Below, piece after piece: positions 10,077 to 17,264 of a stretch of 64,000 nucleotides of DNA. The notes beneath the pieces were generated by a model that searched no databases, had not been told where the DNA came from, and saw nothing but the letters and a program-made list of their open reading frames with translations. The stretch lies in assembly GCF_900102215.1 (NCBI RefSeq), contig NZ_FNBG01000021.1:1-64000 (forward strand), read 5' to 3'. A program made the translations under genes and the position numbers. The first letter of the stretch is position 1. Every line of letters begins with the position of its first letter. The stretch is from Fontibacillus panacisegetis (GTDB lineage: Bacteria; Bacillota; Bacilli; Paenibacillales; Paenibacillaceae).

Positions 10077-10307
10077 CTCGCACAAAATGGAAATCTTGAA
10101 GCATTAGAATCAATTATTCAAACCATTTTCCCTGCAATTCGGAGTCAACGCATGAATGTTACTACTGGACGTCAAGACGATCTTGAGCAAGTTATTGTAG
10201 AGACTGTTGTAGAGACTGTTATTAAAAAAATCCTTTCCTATGGTCTATCTAAGAGTCCAGATTTTACAAGCTTCTGTGAGAACATCACTAATAGCAGAGA
10301 AGTATAA
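10047..10307 (+). pseudogene. HTH_16/RsoA-like gene interrupted by an in-frame TAG
   Basis: From ATG 10047 the frame reads MENDLFDLV, then TAG at 10074-10076, then LAQNGNLEALESIIQTIF and RQDDLEQVIVETVVETVIKK, ending at TAA 10305-10307. Without the TAG this is an 86-codon frame resembling the small sigma-region-2-like or helix-turn-helix proteins (Pfam HTH_16 type) that accompany YvrJ or UviB-like proteins. A single change from a Lys or Gln codon would produce the stop. The pairing with a YvrJ-like gene supports the reading. Likely inactive. Confidence 0.6.
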
Positions 10308-10521
10308 GAACAAATCATAAATGCCCTAGAGCACACTCGTTTACGAGTGTCAAGGTTGTAGAGAACTCCACATTTTTTTAACGGTGGGATTCTTTTCTTG
10401 TTTTTTTCAAGCTAGTGAACGGGAACATATTAACGCGGAGTCGCATTTAATTATTTTGATCGCTCTATTATATATGAGTTGCACCGCAACATTTTGCAGC
10501 ATCATTCGTCTATATAAAAAA

Positions 10522-11763
10522 ATGAAAAGTGGCGATCACGTCGTGCGACGAATTATTACGAAATTATTGATATGTGCCGGGTTGCTTGCTTCTATTGCCC
10601 TTCCGTTACAGGTTGGCTATGCTCAGGCATCGATATCTGAGCTGCCGATCATTGAAAATGACGCGGCCGTGTTTCAATTGATATCGCACAAAATATCTGC
10701 AAAATTGAACAAGTCATCCATCACATTGGATTCGGAGTCCTTGAAAGCTTCTCCGCTGCTTATGAAGAACGGCAACCTCTACTTACCGATCAAGTGGCTA
10801 GAGCTAGCGCATGTTGGAAAGATCATGAAAAGCACAAAAACGAATAGTTATTGGGTCGAGTTTAGTCCAGATCATCCGACTTACTTTTCAACCATTCATT
10901 TCAAGCCTGACAGCCCCAAACTATATACTGAATCGAACGGCAAACTTACAGTGCTCGATGATGCGCAGAAAATTCTGCCACCGTTTATGAAAAACAATAC
11001 GCTGTATGTTCCAGTTTCAATGTTGCCACGGATGGGGATCAACTATAACTGGAGCCAGGGAACTTTGCAGTTGACGTGGAGTGAGATGTCAGCGAAGGTT
11101 CTGCACCCTGTCTATACGACAGAGGCAGGTCGTATCACGTTCAGTTCATTGGTTCAAAAAGGGTACGGAGAAGTTTCTTTAATGCAACGCTTGGGTCCTG
11201 ACGGAATGTTAGCCGTTCAGGATAGTAAAGGGTCAAAGACCAACGACAAGTCGATCAAAATTGGAACTCGTGAATTTAATCGGGTTGAGTTTTCCGTTGA
11301 TCTCCGTCCAGGACCGAATCCGCTGCAGATTCATTCCAGTGACAATCCATCTGCAGACATCATCGTCAATCGGATCGTTAAAGATCCATCCTTGATTCCT
11401 GTCCGATATACCCATGATACGTATGCGAATAATCTCGTATTTAATAAACCAACACAAGGCTACCTGCGGGTACAGGCTGGAGAAGCCATTGAAATTAGCG
11501 GATCTGTCATTACGGAGTATATTCAGAGTCTTGGATTGGAATTGATGAAGTTTCAGAATGGAGACTATCAAACAAGCGGCAACCGAACAGTCGTTCAGAT
11601 GAACGAGAATAGAGAGTTTAACGGGTCGATCGCGATCAATGAGCCAGGCAGTTATTTGATTAAAATACTTAGTCTGGACGTATTCGTAGGGGGAGAGACA
11701 TCGCCGTACAGCTCAGAGAAATGGGCGGAGATTGCGGTTGAAGTACTGCCGAAAGGCAAGTAG
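10522..11763 (+). CDS. Exported stalk-domain (copper amine oxidase N-like) protein
   Basis: A 413-aa secreted protein with a signal peptide MKSGDHVVRR... and a hydrophobic core, probably cleaved after YAQA (about residue 34). Two motifs of the stalk or copper-amine-oxidase-N type are visible (NGNLYLPIKWLELAHVGK and KNNTLYVPVSMLPRMGINYN). The rest is beta-rich with no catalytic motif I recognise. The frame is open back to GTG 10384, but only ATG 10522 puts the signal peptide at the N-terminus. No good ribosome-binding site is seen at either, so the start is uncertain. Such domains are frequent in Paenibacillus surface proteins. Substrate and role unknown. Confidence 0.65.
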   Translation: MKSGDHVVRRIITKLLICAGLLASIALPLQVGYAQASISELPIIENDAAVFQLISHKISAKLNKSSITLDSESLKASPLLMKNGNLYLPIKWLELAHVGKIMKSTKTNSYWVEFSPDHPTYFSTIHFKPDSPKLYTESNGKLTVLDDAQKILPPFMKNNTLYVPVSMLPRMGINYNWSQGTLQLTWSEMSAKVLHPVYTTEAGRITFSSLVQKGYGEVSLMQRLGPDGMLAVQDSKGSKTNDKSIKIGTREFNRVEFSVDLRPGPNPLQIHSSDNPSADIIVNRIVKDPSLIPVRYTHDTYANNLVFNKPTQGYLRVQAGEAIEISGSVITEYIQSLGLELMKFQNGDYQTSGNRTVVQMNENREFNGSIAINEPGSYLIKILSLDVFVGGETSPYSSEKWAEIAVEVLPKGK

Positions 11764-11792
11764 CGGGAAGAGCTAAAAAGTATACACATGCA

Positions 11793-11817
11793 GGGCTATC
11801 CATCGGATAGCTCTTTT
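11793..11817 (+). terminator. Terminator after the stalk-domain gene
   Basis: Stem GGGCTATCC / GGATAGCTC with loop ATC, then TTTTA. Confidence 0.8.
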
Positions 11818-11883
11818 ATTATGGCTTAAGCCAGTTGAGCTCGCGAAGCGTGCGAAACAAAAAACCACCTGCTATGCGGGTGG
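11818..11883 (+). repeat. 66-bp direct repeat flanking the IS200-like element, left copy
   Basis: It starts ATTATGGCTTAAGCCAGTTG, ends with the hairpin ACCACCTGC / GCGGGTGGT, and is identical to 12577-12642 except for one base (CCTGC versus CCCGC). Similarity resumes with TCAAG 5 nt later in both copies. The pair brackets the tnpA gene; copies are 759 nt apart. Confidence 0.9.
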
Positions 11884-11904
11884 TGTAGTCAAGCTTATAG
11901 CAAA

Positions 11905-11975
11905 AAACCACCTGATGCGGACGTTATAATAGAGTTGTTCAAGCTACTATGTATAACGAAAGGATAAGGTGGTTT
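11905..11975 (+). promoter_or_regulatory. Possible ribosome-site-sequestering stem in the tnpA leader
   Basis: AAACCACC (11905-11912) is perfectly complementary to GGTGGTTT (11968-11975), which includes most of the tnpA Shine-Dalgarno AAGGTGG. Pairing would hide the ribosome site. IS200 is known to limit transposase translation by a leader stem of this kind; its operation here is inference. Confidence 0.5.
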
Positions 11976-11976
11976 A

Positions 11977-12429
11977 ATGGCTAATCGAAGTGATATGTCA
12001 CATACAAAGTGGATGTGTAAGTATCATATCGTATTCAGCCCAAAGTATAGACGAAAAGCGATATACAATCAATACAAGGAGAGTATACGAGATATACTGA
12101 AGCAACTGTGCAATTACAAAGGAGTAGAAATACTAGAAGGACATTTAATGCTGGACCATATCCATATGCTGGTGAGTATTCCACCGAAGATGAGCGTATC
12201 GAGCTTTATGGGATACCTGAAGGGAAAGAGTGCATTAATGATCTTCGACAAACATGCAAATTTGAAATATAAATACGAAAATCGTCATTTCTGGGCAGAA
12301 GGCTATTATGTCAGTACAGTAGGTCTGAACGAAGCAACGATTCGAAAATATATTCAGGAGCAGGAAAGTCACGATATCGCACTGGATAAGCTGAGTGTGA
12401 AGGAATATGAAAATCCCTTCAAGGGATAG
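11977..12429 (+). CDS. tnpA: IS200/IS605-family transposase TnpA (Y1)
   Basis: A 150-aa HUH-type transposase. The metal-binding HIH is at residues 61-63 (LDHIHMLVS) and the nucleophilic tyrosine is Y125 in IRKYIQEQE. Other family stretches are KYHIVFSPKYRRKAIY and FWAEGYYVSTVG. Full length for the family, and it looks intact. Start at ATG 11977 with AAGGTGG 4 nt upstream. No tnpB or accessory gene follows. Confidence 0.93.
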   Translation: MANRSDMSHTKWMCKYHIVFSPKYRRKAIYNQYKESIRDILKQLCNYKGVEILEGHLMLDHIHMLVSIPPKMSVSSFMGYLKGKSALMIFDKHANLKYKYENRHFWAEGYYVSTVGLNEATIRKYIQEQESHDIALDKLSVKEYENPFKG

Positions 12430-12576
12430 CAGGTAATAAAAGCACCCCTTCAGGGGTAGGCAAAAGAGGCAAAGGCATAGTAGCTTGAACGAAGTGAAAG
12501 CTAGCGCCTTTAGACGCGAGCCGGTAATAAAGGCTTATAGCCTTAGAGCAAACCACCCGTTGGACGGGTGGTTATG

Positions 12577-12642
12577 ATTATGGCTTAAGCCAGTTGAGCT
12601 CGCGAAGCGTGCGAAACAAAAAACCACCCGCTATGCGGGTGG
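12577..12642 (+). repeat. 66-bp direct repeat flanking the IS200-like element, right copy
   Basis: It differs from 11818-11883 at one base, which makes the hairpin ACCACCCGC / GCGGGTGG perfectly paired. It lies immediately outside the right-end hairpin of the element, which has the same stem sequence. Confidence 0.9.
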
Positions 12643-12718
12643 AGGGATCAAGGGTTTGACCAACTAGACCATACTTGTAAAATTGAGATGTTCAGGCTCA
12701 AAAAAAGGATGGTCTAAG

Positions 12719-12899
12719 ATGGCGAAAAGAAAACTATAGTCTAGCTCAGAGATATTATAATGACTTCTTTGAGGAAGTAATTGCCTTACAGAAGAAATAT
12801 AAGCCACCCCATGGCTACATTGACAATGCACTTCAGACGAACGGGACTTTGATTACTGATCGTTGGGCGTATTTTCTGAAAAAAAATTATTATGCCTGA
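12719..12899 (+). pseudogene. Frameshifted small gene remnant, unknown function
   Basis: ATG 12719 follows AAGGATGG and reads MAKRKL-stop. Shifted by one base (from CGA 12723) the frame is open for 58 codons to TGA 12897, with sequence such as NYSLAQRYYNDFFEEVIALQ and KPPHGYIDNALQTNG. Joining the two frames gives a short charged protein of about 59 aa. I do not recognise it. It lies between the IS200-like element and a convergent PAP2 gene, and its end overlaps that gene's stop by 10 nt. It may be a decayed gene, or intact if the apparent indel is a sequencing error. Confidence 0.4.
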
Positions 12900-13711
12900 A
12901 TGTCATGTGGGATATCGATTCGATCTTGGAACCGATTTGCCCATTTCAAGCCGAGAGAGGACGCAACACCTGCTAGAATAAGTCCGCCAAGCATATCGAT
13001 TAGCCAATGAATACCTAAATAGAATATGGAGAATACAATGATAGCAGCACTACTGACTGCAATTGCTGCCCAAATGCGATTTCCGGATCGAACAGCCAGT
13101 ATGGCAACAGTAACTGAAATCGATGTATGAAGACTCGGAAAGCAATTATTTATGCCGGATAACGGACGATATAGCGTATTAAATTCAGGAAAAGCCTCGA
13201 GCATGTATAAAGAAGCGCCTGAAGGAGCAAAGGACCAAACTTCATTTACTGGAATTAACAGATAGAAGGGAATTGCTATCAAATAGTTAATCATTACAGC
13301 ACAACAGGTAGCTTTAAGAAACTGAAGCCTTCTCTCACCAGCAAAAATGATTAAGGATGATAGAATTAGTGCCTGGAATACAACTAGATAGAAAAAAGAA
13401 GATATGGTCGTAATCCAATCCGAATGAAACCAGCTTTGGAAGGTAGCCACAAACTTACCCTCAAGAGAGAAAAGCCAAGGTGTGAAATCCGCGTTATAGG
13501 AAATACTCTCTTCAAACTTAAGCTCTAGGCTGTTAAGTAAGAGTACCCCAATCATGGATAAAAACATAATCAAGAAAACTTTAGAATGGATGAGTTCCTT
13601 TGCGAAACTGACAATAGGGCGCCATGGGTTGGACAAGGTTCCTATGCCAATTAGAATCAATGTTACAACGACCGTCAGTGCTGAAATTGAGAACATCGAG
13701 TGAAATTGCAA
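12890..13711 (-). CDS. PAP2/AUR1-like membrane phosphatase-family protein
   Basis: A 273-aa polytopic membrane protein with about six hydrophobic segments. CFPSLHTS (motif 2) and YLGIHWLIDMLGG (motif 3) are the histidine-containing phosphatase motifs of the PAP2 superfamily; motif 1 is represented by YRPLSGIN. AUR1 or inositolphosphotransferase-like members act on lipid phosphates. The start is TTG 13711, with AAGGAGG 8 nt upstream. Not part of the conserved synteny here. Substrate unknown. Confidence 0.75.
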   Translation of the reverse strand: MQFHSMFSISALTVVVTLILIGIGTLSNPWRPIVSFAKELIHSKVFLIMFLSMIGVLLLNSLELKFEESISYNADFTPWLFSLEGKFVATFQSWFHSDWITTISSFFYLVVFQALILSSLIIFAGERRLQFLKATCCAVMINYLIAIPFYLLIPVNEVWSFAPSGASLYMLEAFPEFNTLYRPLSGINNCFPSLHTSISVTVAILAVRSGNRIWAAIAVSSAAIIVFSIFYLGIHWLIDMLGGLILAGVASSLGLKWANRFQDRIDIPHDIQA

Positions 13712-13786
13712 TGATAAATCCTCCTTATGTAAACTGGGACAGATATGACCAGATTACCATAACCGGAGAATTAATGTAACCAAAGC

Positions 13787-14179
13787 TTATTTTTTATGCA
13801 AATTTACTCCAAGCACACCGCCTGCTGCACCGATAAGTAAGGCCGGGATGAGAAGTGAAAGATCGCTAAATGTTAAAGAACTGTCGAGGGCCAGAAAACT
13901 GATAATAAAAAGCAACACTCCATAAAACAATCCTGTTACAGCACCTTGATACAATCCCTTACGACCAGCACGTTTTCCTGATACCAGTCCACCAAACAAA
14001 GCCGATAGGGAATGCACGATATAGATATACAAAGTAAGATCGGTTTCTTCAATTATTTCAGACTGAAGCAATAAGGATAATCCCAAAGCACCGATCATCA
14101 TCCAAAGAAAAGCGTACCATAAGCCGGATAACGTGGGGTGTGATAACCTGAAAGAAAAGATGAGGCGGATGTAGTGCAT
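13787..14179 (-). CDS. TIGR04086-family membrane protein (YrzE-like)
   Basis: A 130-aa protein with four predicted membrane segments and a short cytoplasmic end (GVNLHKK). It matches the small four-helix family that lies between yajC and spoVB in many Bacillales (yrzE in B. subtilis). ATG 14179 has GGAGG 8 nt upstream; a TTG five codons earlier overlaps that site and is rejected. Here it is transcribed against its neighbours. Function unknown. Confidence 0.7.
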   Translation of the reverse strand: MHYIRLIFSFRLSHPTLSGLWYAFLWMMIGALGLSLLLQSEIIEETDLTLYIYIVHSLSALFGGLVSGKRAGRKGLYQGAVTGLFYGVLLFIISFLALDSSLTFSDLSLLIPALLIGAAGGVLGVNLHKK

Positions 14180-14355
14180 GACGCGATCCTCCAATCGAAT
14201 ATTGATATCCCATATGTATGGTCAAGCTGCCGGCAATATGACTGAAGGGAATGTTTTTTAAGGAATAAATTGTTGGGGATGGGAAGGAGGAATTGAGGTC
14301 AAAATAGCAATACATTGTTTTCTTGAAGCATGATTGCTATTGGGAGGGAATCACT

Positions 14356-15105
14356 GTGACTGAACATATATTCTCGCTCGTATTTCGTACGGTACTTATG
14401 TACTTTTCGGTGTTTATATTTATGAGAATTATGGGAAAAAGAGAAATCGGCGAGTTATCGATATTTGATCTGGTGATCTCTATTATGATTGCAGAAATTG
14501 CTGTTATGGCGATTGACAGTGAGACGCCTTTGTACGATGGATTTGCGCCCATGATCACTCTGCTTGTTATTCAGATCGTAACCGCAGGACTATCTCTTCA
14601 TTATCCAATGGTTCGTATGTGGTTCGATGGCAAACCAAGCGTTATTATTCGTAGCGGAAAAATAAACCGGGATGAAATGAAGAAGCAGCGATACAATCTT
14701 GATGATTTAGTTACTCAGCTTCGTGCGCAAAAAATAGACAATATCGGAGATGTAGAATTTGCTGTACTTGAAACTAGCGGACAGCTTAGCGTTTTGCCTA
14801 AGGATAATTCTGAGAAGAAAACCGCTGAACCCAAGTACAATAAACGAGATTCGACGAATAACAAGGACACAAAAGAGGCGTTAGCTGCCTCTCTTGCATC
14901 AAAAATCAAATATGAAGCACTACCATTTTCACTTATTATGGATGGACGGGTAGATGATGATAATTTAAAAATTATCGGGAAGACGCGATTTTGGTTGAAG
15001 AATCAAATCCAAGCGTATGGGGTGAATGATTTTAAGGATGTGTTCTATTGTTCAATTGATCATAAAGGCAAAATCTACGTTAATAAAAAAGAAAAGTGGT
15101 TATAG
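14356..15105 (+). CDS. DUF421 membrane protein (YetF/YrbG-like)
   Basis: A 249-aa protein with three N-terminal membrane helices (about residues 5-85), the family stretch FMRIMGKREIGELSIFDLVI, and a cytoplasmic DUF421 domain including IRSGKINRDEMKKQRYNLDD and EFAVLETSGQLSVLPK. A linker of about 40 charged residues follows. GTG 14356 is 5 nt after GGGAGGGAA. B. subtilis yrbG holds the same place before spoVB. It ends exactly where convergent spoVB ends, with no gap and no visible terminator. Function not established. Confidence 0.8.
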   Translation: MTEHIFSLVFRTVLMYFSVFIFMRIMGKREIGELSIFDLVISIMIAEIAVMAIDSETPLYDGFAPMITLLVIQIVTAGLSLHYPMVRMWFDGKPSVIIRSGKINRDEMKKQRYNLDDLVTQLRAQKIDNIGDVEFAVLETSGQLSVLPKDNSEKKTAEPKYNKRDSTNNKDTKEALAASLASKIKYEALPFSLIMDGRVDDDNLKIIGKTRFWLKNQIQAYGVNDFKDVFYCSIDHKGKIYVNKKEKWL

Positions 15106-16692
15106 CTATTGTGTAAACCATTTACGCAACAAGGGCAAGCGCTTCACATCCTGAAAATCAATCAGACCAATAAAACCTGCTAACGCCACATAAAGGATTC
15201 CTGCTATCATCGAGGTGGCAATGAATTGAAGAATCATGCTTGAACTCATAATAACTTCGTTAAACATAAAGGTTGTGGCTCCGGCCATAATAATCATCAA
15301 ACAACACACCTTGATCAGATCTAGCCAAGGAAGACGGTAATGAAGTGAACGGGATACGCTGAAGCTGTGAAGTATGGTTACAATGACAAAATTAACGATA
15401 ATGGCGATGACAGCCCCATAGATCCCAAAGTCAGGATTGGACGCAAGGTAGAAGATTAATGAAATTTTTACGATAGCCCCGATTAAGGTATTAATCAAAG
15501 CCCGTCCCGGTTTGTCTAACGCCTGCAAAGTTGCTTGGAGTGGAGCCTGAGCATACAGAAAGATGGCAAATGGAGCCATCGTTTTAAGCATCCCGGCAAT
15601 TTCGGTGTTTTTATAAATAAGCAGACATAGCGGTTCAGCGAGAACATACATAATGACGGCGAATGGTGCGCCTGTGACGAGCGCAAGTCTTAAGGATTGA
15701 TGCAGACGCAAATGGATGGTTCGCATATCGCCTTTTGCCTGGGCTTCGGCCAAAGAAGGCACCAGGGAGATAGCGAGCGATGAAGTTAGTGCTCCTGGAA
15801 GCAGCAGCAACGGGATTATCATGCCTTGAAGCGCTCCATATTGTGAAGTTGCTACAGCGGTAGCTATTCCTGCAATAGCGAGGCTTTGTGCGGTAGTAAT
15901 CGATTCAAGCAGATAAGACATAGAACCGACAAGTTTTCCCCCAGTTACTGGAATCGCTACTCTCATAATGCGGCCAAGTGAAGGAACAAACAGCTTTGTG
16001 AATGGCCTGTGCTCCTCTGTTTTTTGCTTTTTCATTTTCCGTTGAGCCCGAGCTTCTCTTGACCGAAGTCTTTGATATTGCCATAGCAGCACCGCAAGAC
16101 CAATAACTTCTCCAACGACGACACCAAGCATGGCTCCCGCAGCCGCATATTCAATGCCTTTAGGTAAAAGAAGGAATGAAAACCATAACACGCAAATAAT
16201 TCTGGCAATGGTCTCAAGAATTGATGAGACTGCGGATGGGATCATATCCTGCTTGCCTTGAAAATATCCACGGTAAACAGCCGAGACAGAAACGATAATA
16301 ATCATTGGACTCATGGCGATAAATGTCTGATACACTCGGGGATCGGTCAAAATATAACGGCTTACCCAAGGAGCTCCGAGCAGACAAATTAGCATAAATA
16401 AACAGCCAGCAACTATGGAGAATATTAGGCTCGTCCTCAGAATGACTGCAGATCGATAAGATCGTCCCTCTGATTCCGCCTCAGCCACCAGTTTGGCTAC
16501 AGCAAGTGGAATTCCTCCCGAAATAATCGTAACCAGTACAAGAAAAAATGGGTATCCCAGTTGATATAATCCAACGCCCTCAGCGCCAATAACACGGGGT
16601 AGCAAAATGCGAGGGATAAAGCCGAGTATACGATTGACGATACCTGCTACTAGAAGAATCATAGTGCCTTGAATAAAAGTCTGCTTATTCAA
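15106..16692 (-). CDS. spoVB: Stage V sporulation protein B, MOP-family flippase
   Basis: A 528-aa membrane protein with about 14 helices, of the polysaccharide/lipid flippase superfamily. SpoVB is needed for spore cortex synthesis and is thought to move lipid-linked peptidoglycan precursors. N-terminal NKQTFIQGTMILLVAGIVNR, GVGLYQLGYPFFLVLVT and YFQGKQDMIPSAVS are family-like. TTG 16692 lies 8 nt after GAGAGGG; upstream in-frame ATGs would add a non-hydrophobic leader. The position between DUF421 and comN is as in B. subtilis, but the orientation relative to DUF421 is inverted. Confidence 0.88.
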   Translation of the reverse strand: MNKQTFIQGTMILLVAGIVNRILGFIPRILLPRVIGAEGVGLYQLGYPFFLVLVTIISGGIPLAVAKLVAEAESEGRSYRSAVILRTSLIFSIVAGCLFMLICLLGAPWVSRYILTDPRVYQTFIAMSPMIIIVSVSAVYRGYFQGKQDMIPSAVSSILETIARIICVLWFSFLLLPKGIEYAAAGAMLGVVVGEVIGLAVLLWQYQRLRSREARAQRKMKKQKTEEHRPFTKLFVPSLGRIMRVAIPVTGGKLVGSMSYLLESITTAQSLAIAGIATAVATSQYGALQGMIIPLLLLPGALTSSLAISLVPSLAEAQAKGDMRTIHLRLHQSLRLALVTGAPFAVIMYVLAEPLCLLIYKNTEIAGMLKTMAPFAIFLYAQAPLQATLQALDKPGRALINTLIGAIVKISLIFYLASNPDFGIYGAVIAIIVNFVIVTILHSFSVSRSLHYRLPWLDLIKVCCLMIIMAGATTFMFNEVIMSSSMILQFIATSMIAGILYVALAGFIGLIDFQDVKRLPLLRKWFTQ

Positions 16693-16877
16693 AGTAATTT
16701 CCCTCTCTCCCGTTTTGAACATAACAGCTGGACAACATTTATGACTATTATTTAAGATATGCAGGACCTGTCCGGCTTCATGACTTGTCTTTTTTAGTTG
16801 GAAGCTTTTATCCAAGCAGGAATCGAAAAAATGAAGTAGAATGTAATAAGACAGGGTTGATGGAAGGAGGCTTCATG

Positions 16878-17135
16878 ATGGCAGAAGAAGAGTTCACCGA
16901 GAAACATCTAAATGAAGCGATTGAAACGTTATGCCAAAGTAAGGCGGAGGAGTTCCGGCTAATCGGCTATGAGCATGTTACAGGGTCGGATATTTGGGCG
17001 TGCATTAACCAGAAATATGAAAAGAACGGTTTTCCGCCACTGCACCAATTGGTGAACGATATTCTTTCCCTAAAGGCGACCCAGTTTATGAACTATATGA
17101 CGATTTCCGCTTATCGTGGATCCCGTTTCGAATGA
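16878..17135 (+). CDS. comN: Post-transcriptional regulator ComN (YrzD-like)
   Basis: An 85-aa soluble protein: MAEEEFTEKHLNEAIETLC, then ACINQKYEKNGFPPLHQLVN and LSLKATQFMNYMTISAYRG. It matches the small post-transcriptional regulator family. In B. subtilis, ComN affects comE mRNA and lies just upstream of secDF, as here. ATG 16878 is 7 nt after AAGGAGG; ATG 16875 is also possible. Divergent from spoVB. Confidence 0.8.
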   Translation: MAEEEFTEKHLNEAIETLCQSKAEEFRLIGYEHVTGSDIWACINQKYEKNGFPPLHQLVNDILSLKATQFMNYMTISAYRGSRFE

Positions 17136-17149
17136 AAGGGGTCTTTTTT
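17119..17149 (+). terminator. Weak terminator after comN
   Basis: GATCCC / GGGGTC stem (one G:T pair) with a 13-nt loop, followed by TTTTTT. It overlaps the comN stop region. Confidence 0.4.
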
Positions 17150-17198
17150 GTGATGCAAACTTGAGGAATACGTTAACAAAAAGACAACAATTGATAAA

Positions 17199-17227
17199 TT
17201 GACTGGCTTTTCCTGCATCGCTATAAT
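17199..17227 (+). promoter_or_regulatory. Sigma-A promoter of secD-secF
   Basis: TTGACT (17199-17204), a 17-nt spacer, then TATAAT (17222-17227). A start site near 17234 would give a leader of about 30 nt before the secD ATG. Confidence 0.85.
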
Positions 17228-17264
17228 AGGAATATTGAGAATTGAAAGGGGAACGAAGTGCGGG

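Larger units (their letters stand above)
11887..12575 (+). mobile_element. IS200/IS605-type element with tnpA only
   Basis: The approximate span of the element runs from the left-end region (GCTTATAGC at 11893-11901 followed by AACCACC) to the right-end hairpin AACCACCCG / CGGGTGGTT (12551-12573). It encodes a single Y1 transposase and no TnpB. About 120 nt after tnpA is rich in small hairpins (12444-12457, 12530-12545, 12551-12573). Elements of this family move as single strands and do not duplicate the target, so exact ends cannot be fixed from one copy. Confidence 0.7.

Noticed and set aside
10333..10350. Hairpin ACACTCGT/ACGAGTGT before the stalk-domain gene as a terminator
   Set aside because: The loop is only 2 nt and no T-run follows; kept as unexplained rather than called.
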